Notes: generated by a model not told the origin, from the sequence alone. A stretch of DNA of 64,000 bases from Pseudomonas sp. TH31 (GCF_016650815.1 NZ_JAEKEZ010000005.1:69501-133500); one strand, 5' to 3'. Positions 10,424 through 20,396 are shown, numbered from the stretch's first letter. Numbers and translations: made by a program.

Positions 10424-10717
10424 ATGTCCCAGCCTTTTACCGCCATCGCCACCCTCATCGCCAAAGCCGGCCAGCAAGACGCCCTCGAACAGCACTTGCG
10501 AGCGCTGCTGGAACCGACCCGCGCCGAGGCCGGTTGCGGTCAATACGATCTGCATCAGGACCTGGCCAACCCCTTGGCCTTCTACATGATCGAACAATGG
10601 AGCAGCGACGAAGCCCTGCAAGCCCACGACGCCAGCGCCCACATCCAGAACTTTCGCGCCAAGGCCGGTGACGTCCTCGAACACTTCGACCTCAAGCGCC
10701 TGCGCCCCCTGGCCTGA
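10424..10717 (+). CDS. Antibiotic biosynthesis monooxygenase-fold protein (quinol monooxygenase-like)
   Basis: A 97-residue single ABM (dimeric alpha-beta barrel) domain: FTAIATLIAKAGQQDALEQ, then LLEPTRAEAGCGQYDLHQD and FYMIEQWSSDEALQAHDAS. This arrangement is typical of YgiN-like proteins that oxidise quinols or related aromatics without cofactor. It is the first gene downstream of the divergent LysR regulator, followed by a quinone-oxidoreductase-like dehydrogenase, so both may handle electrophilic or quinone compounds. Confidence 0.85.
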   Translation: MSQPFTAIATLIAKAGQQDALEQHLRALLEPTRAEAGCGQYDLHQDLANPLAFYMIEQWSSDEALQAHDASAHIQNFRAKAGDVLEHFDLKRLRPLA

Positions 10718-10732
10718 TAGCCGTAACGCGAT

Positions 10733-10866
10733 CTGTAGCCGCTGGCGAAGCCTGCGTTCGGCTGCGCAGCGGTCGTGAATCCAGGCGACGCGGTGTATCA
10801 GAAGGACCGCGTGCTCAGATTTACGACTGCTGCGCAGCCGAACGCAGGCTTCGCCAGCTGCTACAA
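10733..10866. repeat. Long inverted repeat (REP variant with GTTCGGCTGCG core)
   Basis: GTAGCCGCTGGCGAAGCCTG and its near-complement GCAGGCTTCGCCAGCTGCTAC bound a hairpin of about 130 bases. A related element lies at about 57187-57345, so this is a dispersed family distinct from the common REP. Confidence 0.75.
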
Positions 10867-10947
10867 AGAGCCTGTTTCACCTGAGATTTTCTTAATTGAG
10901 TGGCATCAGGCCTCACCCCTTTCTTTATTACTGTTCCGGAGCCCTCC

Positions 10948-11961
10948 ATGAAAGCCATTGCCTATTACGCCGCCCTGCCGATCAGCGACGCAAAATCCCT
11001 GCAAGACATCGAACTGCCAGAACCGGTAGCCGGCCCCCGCGACCTGTTGGTGGAAGTCAAGGCCATCTCGGTCAACCCGGTGGACGCCAAGGTCCGGCAG
11101 AACGTCCAGCCTGAAGGCGGCGCGGCAAAAGTGCTGGGGTGGGACGTGGCGGGCGTGGTCAAAGCGGTTGGCAGTGAAGTGACCTTGTTCAAGGCCGGCG
11201 ACAACGTGTTTTACGCCGGCTCCATCGCCCGGGCTGGCGGTAACAGCGAACGGCATGTGGTGGACGAGCGGATTGTCGGCCACATGCCGAAAACCCTCGG
11301 TTTCGCCGAAGCCGCCGCCCTGCCGTTGACCGCGATCACCGCGTGGGAATTGTTATTCGAGCGCCTGCAAGTGCGCGAAGGCAAAACCGATGAAGGCCAG
11401 AGTCTGCTGATCGTCGGGGCTGCCGGCGGTGTCGGCTCGATCCTGACCCAACTTGCCAGACAACTCACCGGGCTGAAGGTCATCGGCACCGCCTCTCGCC
11501 CACAAACCCAGAGCTGGGTGCGTGAGCTGGGCGCCGATCTGGTGATCGATCATAGCCAGCCGCTGAGCGAAGAGCTCAAGCGTGCCGGCGTTGAGCAGGT
11601 GACCCACGTCGCCAGCCTGACCCAGACCGATGAACACCTGGATCAACTGATCGAAGCCTTGGCGCCCCAGGGCAAACTGGCGCTGATCGACGATCCGAAG
11701 GCGCTCGACGTGACCAAGCTCAAGCGCAAGAGCATTTCGCTGCACTGGGAGTTCATGTACACCCGCTCGCTGTTCGAAACGGCCGACATGATCGAGCAGC
11801 ACAACCTGCTCAACCGCGTGGCGGAGCTGATTGACGCCGGGACGCTGAAAACCACGGTGGGCGAACACTTCGGCACCATCAACGCGACCAACCTGCGCCG
11901 CGCCCATGAACTGCTGGAAAGCGGCAAGTCCAAGGGCAAGATTGTGCTGGAAGGGTTCTAA
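10948..11961 (+). CDS. Zinc-type alcohol dehydrogenase-like / quinone oxidoreductase family protein
   Basis: A 337-residue MDR-superfamily reductase. The N-terminal GroES-like domain contains VKAISVNPVDAKVR. The nucleotide-binding domain contains LLIVGAAGGVGSILTQLARQ. No structural or catalytic zinc-ligand cluster is visible, as in the QOR/ZADH group. The start at 10948 (MKAIAYYAALP) follows CGGAG; an upstream ATG at 10900 lies in repeat-adjacent DNA and is not favoured. It probably reduces quinones or enals with NADPH. It follows the ABM gene and the LysR regulator. Confidence 0.85.
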   Translation: MKAIAYYAALPISDAKSLQDIELPEPVAGPRDLLVEVKAISVNPVDAKVRQNVQPEGGAAKVLGWDVAGVVKAVGSEVTLFKAGDNVFYAGSIARAGGNSERHVVDERIVGHMPKTLGFAEAAALPLTAITAWELLFERLQVREGKTDEGQSLLIVGAAGGVGSILTQLARQLTGLKVIGTASRPQTQSWVRELGADLVIDHSQPLSEELKRAGVEQVTHVASLTQTDEHLDQLIEALAPQGKLALIDDPKALDVTKLKRKSISLHWEFMYTRSLFETADMIEQHNLLNRVAELIDAGTLKTTVGEHFGTINATNLRRAHELLESGKSKGKIVLEGF

Positions 11962-11969
11962 CGCCCGAG

Positions 11970-13097
11970 ATCAAAAGATCGCAGGCTTCGCCAGCTCCTA
12001 CAGGTTTTGCGTATGGCTGGACTATCCGGATCAACGCCAATCCATGTAGGAGCTGCCGCAGGCTGCGATCTGTTGATCTTGCAAACTGCGATCTTTCCGG
12101 ACGACAAAAGCAAGATCAACTGATCGCAGGCTTCGCCAGCTCCTACAGGTTTTGCGTATGGTTGGACTATCCGGATCAACGCCAATCCATGTAGGCGCTG
12201 CCGCAGGCTGCGATCTGTTGATCTTGCAAACTGCGATCTTTCCGGACGACAAAAGCAAGATCAACTGATCGCAGGCTTCGCCAGCTCCTACAGGTTTTGC
12301 GCATGGCTGGACTATCCGGATCCACGCCAATCCATGTAGGCGCTGCCGCAGGCTGCGATCTGTTGATCTTGCAAACTGCGATCTTTCCGGACGACAAAAG
12401 CAAGATCAACAGATCGCAGGCTTCGCCAGCTCCTACAGGTTTTGCGTATGGCTGGACTATCCGGATCAACGCCAATCCATGTAGGAGCTGCCGCAGGCTG
12501 CGATCTGTTGATCTTGCAAACTGCGATCTTTCCGGACGACAAAAGCAAGATCAACTGATCGCAGGCTTCGCCAGCTCCTACAGGTTTTGCGTATGGCTGG
12601 ACTATCCGGATCAACGCCAATCCATGTAGGAGCTGCCGCAGGCTGCGATCTGTTGATCTTGCAAACTGCGATCTTTCCGGACGACAAAAGCAAGATCAAC
12701 TGATCGCAGGCTTCGCCAGCTCCTACAGGTTTTGCGTATGGTTGGACTATCCGGATCAACGCCAATCCATGTAGGCGCTGCCGCAGGCTGTGATCTGTTG
12801 ATCTTGCAAACTGCGATCTTTCCGGACGACAAAAGCAAGATCAACTGATCGCAGGCTTCGCCAGCGCCTACAGGTTTTGCGTATGGCTGGACTATCCGGA
12901 TCAACGCCAATCCATGTAGGCGCTGCCGCAGGCTGCGATCTGTTGATCTTGCAAACTGCGATCTTTCCGGACGACAAAAGCAAGATCAACTGATCGCAGG
13001 CTTCGCCAGCTCCTACAGGTTTTGCGTATGGCTGGACTATCCGGATCAACGCCAATCCATGTAGGAGCTGCCGCAGGCTGCGATCTGTTGATCTTAC
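11970..13097. repeat. Tandem REPIN array, period 145 bp, eight hairpins
   Basis: Right-hand arms (GCAGGCTTCGCCAGC) begin at 11981 and then every 145 bases to 12996, giving eight copies. Each hairpin is an arm of about 38 bases (ending in GCTCCTACA), a loop of about 41 bases (TTTTGCGTATGGCTGG...), and the complementary arm. A 27-base spacer (AAACTGCGATCTTTCCGG...) separates units. Copies differ only by scattered substitutions, such as GTAGGAGC versus GTAGGCGC. Reading frames of 99 residues in the repeats are a by-product of the period, not genes. Confidence 0.95.
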
Positions 13098-13132
13098 AAA
13101 CCGTCAGTCAGATGCTTGACCGTTGTCACAAT

Positions 13133-13142
13133 TACGATCGTA
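13133..13142. promoter_or_regulatory. Palindrome TACGATCGTA upstream of the 56-residue protein gene
   Basis: A perfect 10-bp palindrome 57 bases before the small gene. It is flanked by possible promoter hexamers (TTGTCA at 13123, TACAAT at 13151), but their spacing is not canonical. It could be an operator. Confidence 0.35.
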
Positions 13143-13198
13143 TTCAGGTCTACAATCGAAACCTCTGTGACACCGTCTTTTACTGAAGGAGGTCAGCA

Positions 13199-13369
13199 AT
13201 GAAGATCCTGATAAAAGAAGTGGCAACATCCCAGTGGCAGGTCCGCCTGGACCAACACGCCGTCACGTTCCGCAGCGAAGCTGAAGCGCTCGCCTTCACC
13301 CGCACCCTTGAAGCGCGGCTTCTCGCCCCTCATCAGATCCCCGACCGCCAGCAGCGTGCCGCTGGCTGA
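13199..13369 (+). CDS. Small conserved-looking protein of unknown function (56 residues)
   Basis: It starts MKILIKEVATSQWQVRLDQ and ends QQRAAG before TGA at 13369. An almost perfect ribosome site AAGGAGG lies at 13186-13192, seven bases before the ATG. The sequence has short beta-strand-like stretches then a helix (FRSEAEALAFTRTLEARL), a layout I associate with small single-domain proteins common in Pseudomonas. No family is assigned with certainty. It sits between the 145-bp array and the convergent Bcr/CflA gene. The strong ribosome site and codon choice support expression. Confidence 0.7.
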   Translation: MKILIKEVATSQWQVRLDQHAVTFRSEAEALAFTRTLEARLLAPHQIPDRQQRAAG

Positions 13370-13377
13370 GTCTGCGT

Positions 13378-14573
13378 TCACGCCTCTGCTTGGGCCAGCG
13401 CCCGGGCATTTTGCAAACGCCGGGTGAGCATCGCGACGCTCACCACCAGAATTCCGCACAGGCTGATGACCATGGCCATCGGCATGGCGCTGCCATCGTG
13501 TAAAACCCCTACCAGCGTTGCTGCCCCGGCGGCAATGCTGAATTGCAGGCACCCGAGCAGCGCCGACGCACTGCCGGCGCGGGCGCCCTGCCCGTTCATG
13601 GCGCAGGCTGAAGCGTTGGGGAGGATGCAACCGAGGCTGGCGATGCAGACAAACAATGGAATCAGCAGCGGCCATAGCTGTTCGGTGTGCAGTGAGCTGA
13701 CAGCGAGCAACGTCAGGCCCGCGCCCAGATAAATCCAGACTGTGCGCGCCAGCAGGAACGCCGGGCCACGCTTGGCCAGCAATCGCGCGTTGACCTGCGC
13801 CACCAGAATGAATCCCGCCGCGTTGGTGCCGAACAGCCAGCCGAAATGCTCGGCCGGCACGCCATAAAGCTTGATGAAGACAAACGGGGAACCGGAGATG
13901 TAGGCAAACATCCCGGCGACGGCGAGACCACCGGTCAGGGCGTGGCCGAGGTAAACCGGATCGGCCAACAACCGACCGTACTGCCGCAATGCCCCTTTCA
14001 ACGGTTGGCGCGGCACATAGTCGGGCAGGCTCTCCGGCAACCCGAGGGCTACCGCCAGGGCGGCCAGGGCGCTGAACACCGTCAGCACCAGGAAGATCGA
14101 CTGCCAGCCGGTGGTGTTGACCAGCAACCCACCGAGCATTGGCGCCAGAATCGGCGCCAGCCCCATCACCAGCATCAGTTGGGAAAAGACCTTCGCCGAG
14201 CCCACCGCATCACATTTATCACTGACCACCGCCCGGAGATCACCATTCCCGCACAACCGCCCAGCGCCTGGATGAATCGCGCGCCCATCAGCCATTCCAG
14301 GTTCGGCGCAAATGCGCAGGCCAGGGAAGCGGCGGTGAACAAACCGACGCCCGTCAGCAACGGAATACGCCGCCCGAAACGATCCGCCACCGGGCCGTAG
14401 AGCAACTGACCAATGGACAAGCCAAGGAAATACGCGGCGAGCGTCATTTGAACGTGTTTTTCGTCGGTGCCGAACGCCTGCGCGATGGCCGGGAACGCCG
14501 GCAGGTAGAAATCGATCGCCAGCGGACCGAAAGCGGTCAAGGCGCCAAGAATCAAAATGGTACGCAAGTTCAT
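13378..14573 (-). pseudogene. Bcr/CflA-type drug efflux MFS transporter with a single-base frameshift
   Basis: The N-terminal 120 or so residues (MNLRTILILGALTAFGPLA, motif A DRFGRR, RFIQALGGCAGMVIS) are in one frame. The remaining helices, from RAVVSDKCDAVGSAKVFSQ to the C-terminus, are in another. One missing C at about 14233-14236, where TCCGGGCGG should read TCCCGGGCGG, rejoins them into a 398-residue, 12-helix transporter of the usual Bcr/CflA length. The repaired sequence restores a CCCGGG. Probably a sequencing error. The substrate is unknown; relatives export bicyclomycin or sulfonamides. Confidence 0.85.
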
Positions 14574-14685
14574 CGGGCATCCAGTTGGGCATGGGTCGGC
14601 AGCTCGACAGTCTAGCCGCGCGGGAACGCCTTGAACATTCCGATAGGTCGCTAACTATTAAAAAACCCCTGGATGAACACAAGTC

Positions 14686-15336
14686 CATGTGGGAGCGGGC
14701 TTGCTCGCGAAGGCGGAGAGTCAGTCGGCATCTATGTTGAACGTGCCGACCTATTCGCGAGCAAGCCCGCTCCCACATGGGCTGATCGCCGGATGCAAAC
14801 TTTGTGTTCACTACCGATCAAAACTGTGGGAGCGAGCCTGCTCGCGATCGCGGAAGTGTCAGTCAACATCGAGGTTGAATGTGCCGGCCTCTTCGCGAGC
14901 AAGCCCGCTCCCACATGGGCTGATCGCCGGATGCAAACTTTGTGTTCACTACCGATCAAAACTGTGGGAGCGAGCCTGCTCGCGATCGCGGAGTGTCAGT
15001 CAACATCGATGTTGAATGTGCCGGCCTCTTCGCGAGCAAGCCCGCTCCCACATGGGCTGATCGCCGGATGCAAACTTTGTGTTCACTACCGATCAAAACT
15101 GTAGGAGCGAGCCTGCTCGCGATCGCGGAGTGTCAGTCAACATCGAGGTTGAATGTGCCGGCCTCTTCGCGAGCAAGCCCGCTCCCACATGGGCTGATCG
15201 CCGGATGCAAACTTTGTGTTCACTACCGATCAAAACTGTAGGAGCGAGCCTGCTCGCGATCGCGGAGTGTCAGTCAACATCGATGTTGAATGTGCCGGCC
15301 TCTTCGCGAGCAAGCTTTGCTCCTACAGAAGCAAAA
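14686..15336. repeat. Tandem REPIN array, period about 137 bp
   Basis: About 4.7 units of an inverted REP pair. One arm is GTGGGAGCGAGCCTGCTCGC, the loop contains CAACATCGATGTTG, and the other arm is GCGAGCAAGCCCGCTCCCAC. A fixed linker ATGGGCTGATCGCCGGATGC follows. The last copy ends in a different arm (GCAAGCTTTGCTCCTAC). The array lies between the Bcr/CflA transporter start and copZ. The REP type differs from the 145-bp array. Confidence 0.93.
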
Positions 15337-15353
15337 GCAGGAGCAGAGGTGTA

Positions 15354-15551
15354 TCAGGCGACTTTGGCTTCGTAGCCTTCTTCGGTGATGGCGGCGATCA
15401 CCTGCTCGATGGTCAGTGCGCTTTCAACGCCGACTTCCTTTGCCCCCAGGTCCACACGCACGCTGGCCGCCGGGTCCCTGGCTTGCAGGGCTTGGGTGAT
15501 GGCCTTGACGCAGTGACCGCAGGACATGCCTTGAACGTTGAACACTTGCAT
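15354..15551 (-). CDS. copZ: CopZ-type copper chaperone (HMA domain)
   Basis: A 65-residue single heavy-metal-associated domain beginning MQVFNVQGMSCGHCVKAITQ, with the CxxC metal site. It delivers Cu(I) to the CopA ATPase or to CueR in the cytoplasm. The frame extends upstream to 15671, but the start at 15551 matches family length and leaves the CueR-type promoter at about 15602-15623 outside the gene. It is transcribed away from copA, with the same operator type before both. Confidence 0.93.
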   Translation of the reverse strand: MQVFNVQGMSCGHCVKAITQALQARDPAASVRVDLGAKEVGVESALTIEQVIAAITEEGYEAKVA

Positions 15552-15592
15552 GGGATGACTCCTGTAATGGGGCTTTTGGATGAGCTGCCGGC

Positions 15593-15623
15593 AGTCTCGA
15601 GCTTGCCACCATGGCAAGGTCAA
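15593..15623 (-). promoter_or_regulatory. CueR-type promoter for copZ
   Basis: On the minus strand TTGACC (15623-15618) is followed 19 bases later by GAGACT. The long spacer holds the inverted repeat CTTGCC-ATGGT-GGCAAG (15602-15618). A 19-bp spacer with a central palindrome is the hallmark of MerR-family activation. Confidence 0.8.
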
Positions 15624-15710
15624 GTTCTGAAATAAACTGCCGGGCTGGCAATCGGCCGCGCGCTCGGCCAAGCTGCGTCCATCAATGACTCGACCTCAGG
15701 AGATTCAGCC

Positions 15711-16094
15711 ATGCGCTGGTCAGCTCTCAGCCTGTTTGGCTTCCTCAGCCTTTTCGCCGCCCTGCCTTCGGCCAATGCCGCCGGGGAGGATTACGCGGTT
15801 CTGATCATCTCGCGTGAGCGCCTGGAAGTGGCGACCTCCTGCGAGATTGGCGTGTACATACAAGACCAGTTTGTGGGGCGACTGCTGCAGGAGCAGACCA
15901 CCTCGTTCAACCTGCCCCATGGCACGATTTCCGTGCGACTGAAGCTGGAGCCAGGTCAAGTGCCAGGCTGTAACCCCGGCATGCTGGCACCGCCCGCGCA
16001 GGAGATCACGCTCAAGGCCGGGGATGTAGTGAAGTACCGGATTGCGACGACAGCGAGAGGGTTGTACCTGAGGCCTGCCGCTCTCGAGTATTGA
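15711..16094 (+). CDS. Secreted protein of unknown function next to copper genes
   Basis: A 127-residue protein with a signal peptide (MRWSALSLFGFLSLFAALPS, cleavage near ANAAG). The mature part is beta-rich with two Cys residues (TSCEIG and VPGCNPG) that could pair. The segment VYIQDQFVGRL followed by FNLPHGTISVRLKLEPG resembles PEGA/DUF2846-like surface domains, but I cannot assign a family. An AGGAG ribosome site precedes the ATG. It lies between copZ and copA without its own clear CueR operator, so a copper link is only positional. Confidence 0.65.
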   Translation: MRWSALSLFGFLSLFAALPSANAAGEDYAVLIISRERLEVATSCEIGVYIQDQFVGRLLQEQTTSFNLPHGTISVRLKLEPGQVPGCNPGMLAPPAQEITLKAGDVVKYRIATTARGLYLRPAALEY

Positions 16095-16105
16095 TCATCG
16101 CCACC

Positions 16106-16181
16106 CCGTAGGAGCAAAGCTTGCTCGCGATGAACGATGACGCGCGGCGCCTGCATCGCGAGCAAGCTTTGCGCCTACAAA
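16106..16181. repeat. REP pair (inverted)
   Basis: GTAGGAGCAAAGCTTGCTCG and CGAGCAAGCTTTGCGCCTAC flank a short loop, just before the copA promoter. Confidence 0.8.
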
Positions 16182-16190
16182 AACGATCGC

Positions 16191-16221
16191 TTGACCTTGC
16201 CCGCATGGCAAGGTTGATCCT
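16191..16221 (+). promoter_or_regulatory. CueR-type promoter for copA
   Basis: TTGACC at 16191-16196 and GATCCT at 16216-16221 are 19 bases apart. The perfect inverted repeat ACCTTGCC-CGCAT-GGCAAGGT spans 16194-16214. Its half-sites match those before copZ, so one regulator, the cueR product downstream, probably controls both. Confidence 0.85.
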
Positions 16222-16250
16222 GTAGACACTTTCTACAGGGAGCGTGACCG

Positions 16251-18641
16251 ATGTCCGAATCCACCACTTTCGATCTGCCGATTGCCGGCATGACCTGCGC
16301 CAGTTGCGCCGGGCGTGTCGAGCGCGCCTTGAGCAAAGTCATCGGCGCCACGGCGGTCAGCGTCAACCTGGCCACAGAACAGGCACGCATTCAGGCGCCC
16401 AGCGACAGCTTGCCGGCATTGATGGACGCGGTGCAGCAGGCCGGCTACAGCGTTCCACAGCAAAGCCTGGAGCTGAGCATCGACGGCATGACCTGCGCGT
16501 CCTGCGTCGGCCGGGTCGAACGGGCGTTGACCAAGGTGGCGGCAGTGAAAAGCGTCAGCGTCAACCTGGCCAACGAACGTGCGCACCTCGAACTGCTCGG
16601 CCACATCGACCCGCAAATCCTGATCGCCGCGGTGACCAGGGCCGGCTACGGCGCCAGCGTCTGGGAAGTCGAACACCCGACCGACAATCAACAAGCCCGC
16701 CTTCATCGTGAACGCTGGATCCTGCTCGCGGCCATCGCCCTGGCCTTGCCGCTGGTGCTACCGATGCTGCTGCAACCGTTCGGCGTGCACTGGATGCTCC
16801 CGGCCTGGGCACAATTCGCCTTGGCCACGCCGGTGCAGTTCATCTTCGGTGCCCGGTTTTACATCGCCGCCTGGAAAGCCGTGCGCGCCGGGGCCGGCAA
16901 TATGGACCTGCTCGTCGCCCTGGGCACCAGCGCCGGTTATGGCTTGAGCCTCTATGAATGGGCCACCGCCGCCGGGCGCATGCCGCATCTGTATTTCGAA
17001 GCTTCAGCGGTGGTGATCGCGCTGGTGCTGCTGGGCAAATACTTGGAAAGCCGCGCCAAACGCCAGACCGCCAGCGCCATTCGCGCACTGGAAGCCTTGC
17101 GTCCGGAACGGGCGATTCAGGTGATCGACGGCCGCGAACAAGACGTCGCCATCAGCGCCTTGCGCCTGAATGACCTGGTCATGGTCAAACCCGGCGAACG
17201 CTTCCCGGTGGACGGCGAGGTGGTCGAAGGCCAGAGCCACGCCGATGAAGCGTTGATCAGCGGCGAAAGCCTGCCAGTGCCAAAACAACCCGGTGATAAA
17301 GTCACCGGCGGTGCGATCAACGGTGAAGGCCGGTTGCTGGTGCGCACCTTGGCGCTCGGCGCCGAAACCGTATTGGCGCGGATCATTCGTCTGGTCGAGG
17401 ATGCTCAAGCCGCGAAAGCGCCGATCCAGAAACTGGTGGATAAAGTCAGCCAGGTGTTCGTGCCGACGGTATTGGTCCTGGCCCTGGCGACGTTGATCGG
17501 TTGGTGGCTGTACGGCGCACCGATCGAAACGGCATTGATCAACGCCGTCGCAGTGCTGGTGATCGCCTGTCCTTGCGCCTTGGGCCTGGCCACGCCGACC
17601 GCGATCATGGCCGGTACTGGCGTCGCGGCGCGCTACGGGATTTTGATCAAGGATGCCGAAGCGCTGGAGCGCGCCCATGAAGTCAGCGCGGTGGTGTTCG
17701 ACAAGACCGGCACCCTGACCTCCGGTGCGCCGCGCATCGCTCATTTGAGTGCGGTTGACGGCGATGAGGCGCCACTGCTGCAAATGGCCGGCGCGCTGCA
17801 ACGGGGCAGCGAACACCCGCTGGCCAAAGCTGTTCTGGATGCTTGCGCCGAGCGTGGGTTGATCGTGGCCGATGTCACCAACAGCCAGTCGCTGACCGGC
17901 CGCGGCATTGCCGGCACGCTTGATGGTCGTCGTCTGGCCCTGGGCAATCGTCGTCTGCTGGAAGAAAGCGCATTGAGCGCCGGCGCACTGGCCGATTCTG
18001 CAAGCGCCTGGGAAACCGAAGGCCGTACGCTGTCCTGGCTGATCGAGCAAAGCCCCGAACCGCGTGTGCTTGGTCTGTTCGCCTTCGGCGACACCCTCAA
18101 ACCTGGCGCCCTGCAAGCCGTGCAGCAACTCAACGCGCGCAACATCAGCAGCCATCTGCTGACCGGCGATAACCGTGGCAGCGCCAACGTCGTCGCCCAA
18201 GCGTTGGGCATCTCGGATGTTCACGCCGAAGTCCTTCCGGCAGACAAAGCCGCCACCGTTGCCGAGTTGAAGAAAACCGGTGTAGTGGCGATGGTCGGTG
18301 ACGGCATCAACGATGCCCCGGCGCTGGCTGCAGCGGATATCGGCATCGCCATGGGTGGCGGCACTGACGTGGCGATGCACGCCGCCGGGATCACCCTGAT
18401 GCGCGGTGATCCACGGCTGGTGCCGGCGGCGCTGGAGATCAGCCGCAAGACCTACGCGAAGATTCGGCAGAACCTGTTCTGGGCCTTCGTCTATAACCTG
18501 ATCGGTATTCCGCTGGCGGCATTCGGCTTCCTTAACCCGGTGCTGGCCGGCGCGGCCATGGCGCTGTCGAGCGTCAGCGTGGTGAGCAATGCGTTACTGT
18601 TGAAAACCTGGAAACCCAAGGATCTGGAGGACAACCGATGA
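16251..18641 (+). CDS. copA: Copper-exporting P1B-type ATPase CopA
   Basis: A 796-residue Cu(I) efflux ATPase of the inner membrane. Two N-terminal HMA domains each carry GMTCASC (Cys at about 16/19 and 86/89). The membrane CPC motif is in [14 protein letters not shown] at about 440. The phosphorylation site DKTGTLT is at about 484 and the hinge [10 protein letters not shown] at about 683. The promoter holds a CueR operator. The stop overlaps the start of cueR by four bases (ATGA), so the two are translationally coupled. Confidence 0.97.
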   Translation: MSESTTFDLPIAGMTCASCAGRVERALSKVIGATAVSVNLATEQARIQAPSDSLPALMDAVQQAGYSVPQQSLELSIDGMTCASCVGRVERALTKVAAVKSVSVNLANERAHLELLGHIDPQILIAAVTRAGYGASVWEVEHPTDNQQARLHRERWILLAAIALALPLVLPMLLQPFGVHWMLPAWAQFALATPVQFIFGARFYIAAWKAVRAGAGNMDLLVALGTSAGYGLSLYEWATAAGRMPHLYFEASAVVIALVLLGKYLESRAKRQTASAIRALEALRPERAIQVIDGREQDVAISALRLNDLVMVKPGERFPVDGEVVEGQSHADEALISGESLPVPKQPGDKVTGGAINGEGRLLVRTLALGAETVLARIIRLVEDAQAAKAPIQKLVDKVSQVFVPTVLVLALATLIGWWLYGAPIETALINAVAVLVIACPCALGLATPTAIMAGTGVAARYGILIKDAEALERAHEVSAVVFDKTGTLTSGAPRIAHLSAVDGDEAPLLQMAGALQRGSEHPLAKAVLDACAERGLIVADVTNSQSLTGRGIAGTLDGRRLALGNRRLLEESALSAGALADSASAWETEGRTLSWLIEQSPEPRVLGLFAFGDTLKPGALQAVQQLNARNISSHLLTGDNRGSANVVAQALGISDVHAEVLPADKAATVAELKKTGVVAMVGDGINDAPALAAADIGIAMGGGTDVAMHAAGITLMRGDPRLVPAALEISRKTYAKIRQNLFWAFVYNLIGIPLAAFGFLNPVLAGAAMALSSVSVVSNALLLKTWKPKDLEDNR

Positions 18642-19051
18642 ACATCGGCCAAGCGGCCCGCCACAGTGGCCTTAGCGCGAAGATGATCCGTTATTACGAG
18701 TCCACCGGTTTGCTCAAAGCCGCCCATCGCACCGACAGCGGCTACCGGGTGTACGGCGATGACGACCTGCACACGCTAGCCTTCATCAAGCGTTCCCGGG
18801 ACTTGGGGTTTTCACTGGAAGAGGTCGGCAAACTGCTGACCCTCTGGCAGGACCGCCACCGGGCCAGCGCCGATGTGAAGGCCCTGGCCCGTCAGCACAT
18901 CGACGAGCTGAACCAGAAGATCCGCGAGCTCGGCCAACTGCGCGATACCCTGCAGGATTTGGTCGAACACTGCCAGGGCGACCATCGCCCGGACTGCCCG
19001 ATCCTCAAGGAGCTGGCGTCGGGCTGCTGCGCCGAGCCTGCTCGCGCCTGA
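18638..19051 (+). CDS. cueR: Cu(I)-responsive MerR-family regulator CueR
   Basis: A 137-residue MerR-type activator. The N-terminal winged helix ([21 protein letters not shown]) is followed by a dimerisation helix and the CueR signature of two Cys separated by seven residues ([12 protein letters not shown]), which bind Cu(I). It is coupled to copA by an ATGA overlap and should act at the two 19-bp-spacer promoters found before copA and copZ. Its 3' end overlaps the convergent MFS gene by 47 bases. Confidence 0.95.
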   Translation: MNIGQAARHSGLSAKMIRYYESTGLLKAAHRTDSGYRVYGDDDLHTLAFIKRSRDLGFSLEEVGKLLTLWQDRHRASADVKALARQHIDELNQKIRELGQLRDTLQDLVEHCQGDHRPDCPILKELASGCCAEPARA

Positions 19052-20224
19052 ACGACAAGCCCTTCACCACCAGCAACGTGGTGAGGGGAATGCCGTGAAA
19101 CAACATCACCACCGCGCCGGGCGTCCACCAGGCATAGAACGGCGCGGCGATCAGCATGCCGATGCCGAACCCGGTCATTTGCAGCAAGGTCAGGAAGCTG
19201 AAGATCGGCAGGCGCAAGTGGTCCGGTTCCCGTTGCAGGCGCGACATCAGCCCGACCTCGGAAAAACCGTCGCCCAGCCCGGCCGGCAACGAGAACAGCA
19301 GCAAACCGTAAAGCGTCTGCTGCTGGAACATCAGGATGAAGCCGCAGGACATCAGCAGCACCCCGAAGAAGAATCGCCGCTCCAGGTGGATGTTGTCCGA
19401 GCCTTTGAGGCGGCTGGCAATCCGCGCGCCGATGAGTTTTCCGCTGGCCCAGACCGCCAGCATCAAGCCCAGTGTGGTGCTGGCTGATTCTGGCGTCAGC
19501 AGTCGGGAGATGATCGGGAACCCGACGTTGTGCGCCGCGCTGCCGAGGGTGTCGGCCATGGCGACTGCAAGCATCGCCGCCAGCACCGGAGCGGACCGTA
19601 ACCCCTGAAGCAGCGCCGACCATTCCCCTCGTTCGGAGCCTGGCTCTGCACTGGGCGTCGGTGCGCGAAACCGCAATGGCACAATCAACAACGCCGCCAG
19701 CAGATACGTGAGCACATTCAGCGCGAACACCGCTTCAAAGCCAAAAGCCGCGACCACCAACCCCGCCACCAAACTGCCGCCGACCATCGCAATGGACGCC
19801 GCCGAGGTGATCCAGGCGTTGGTCTTGAGCAAGTGTTCACGGTCGATCAGGTTCGGCAATTGGCTGTTGAGGCCGATGGCGAACATCGAATTGCCAAACC
19901 CCAGACCGAACGCAATCACCGGCAGCAGCAGTGCTTGTTGGGTCACCGGCAGAATCAGCAACAGGCCAAGGGCCCCGGCGCGCAGCAAGTCGAAAGCAAT
20001 CAATGGCACGCGGCCGGACCAGCGACGATAGAACGTGGTGCCGATCAGACTGGCGAAAATCCCCCGGCCACGCGGCTGGCGAGAAAGATCGCGACGCTCA
20101 TGGCGCTGTTGCTCAGCACATAAACGTAAGTGGCCAGGGCGACCATATTGAGGAATGCGCCGAAGTCGGAGATCAGGCGGGCAGTGATGATGAGCTGGGC
20201 ATTGCGCGTGGAAGGGATGTTCAC
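19005..20224 (-). pseudogene. MFS transporter with a single-base frameshift
   Basis: The first 55 or so residues (from a GTG at 20224, NIPSTRNAQLIITARLISDF, with AAGGA upstream) end in frame at RVAGG. The rest, from IFASLIGTTFYRRWSGRVPL to the C-terminus, is in another frame. One extra base in the C5 run at 20061-20065 rejoins them into a 406-residue 12-helix MFS protein (EntS/DUF-type exporter layout). The first part has no upstream ATG outside the REP repeat. Probably an intact gene with a sequencing error. The substrate is unknown. Confidence 0.82.
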
Positions 20225-20249
20225 AATCAATCCTTGAGTGTGGGGTGTT

Positions 20250-20382
20250 GTAGGAGCTGCCGAAGGCTCGGGCCGCGTTCGGACGATCTTTTGATCTTGT
20301 TTTTTCAAGGTCAAGATCAAGATCAAGATCAAGATCAAGATCAAAATCAAAAGATCGCAGCCTTCGGCAGCTCCTACAGGGT
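20250..20382. repeat. REP pair carrying an internal (TCAAGA)n hexamer tract
   Basis: GTAGGAGCTGCCGAAGGC at the left and GCCTTCGGCAGCTCCTAC at the right enclose a loop. The loop holds five TCAAGA copies (20311-20340) followed by two TCAAAA copies. The loop reads into frames of alternating Leu-Asp or Leu-Ile, which are not proteins. Confidence 0.9.
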
Positions 20383-20396
20383 ATTGCGTGTCCTGC

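Noticed and set aside
11970..13097. Reading frames of 99 residues repeated every 145 bases
   Set aside because: They are a by-product of a repeat without stops in that frame; no ribosome sites, and the sequence is REP arms.
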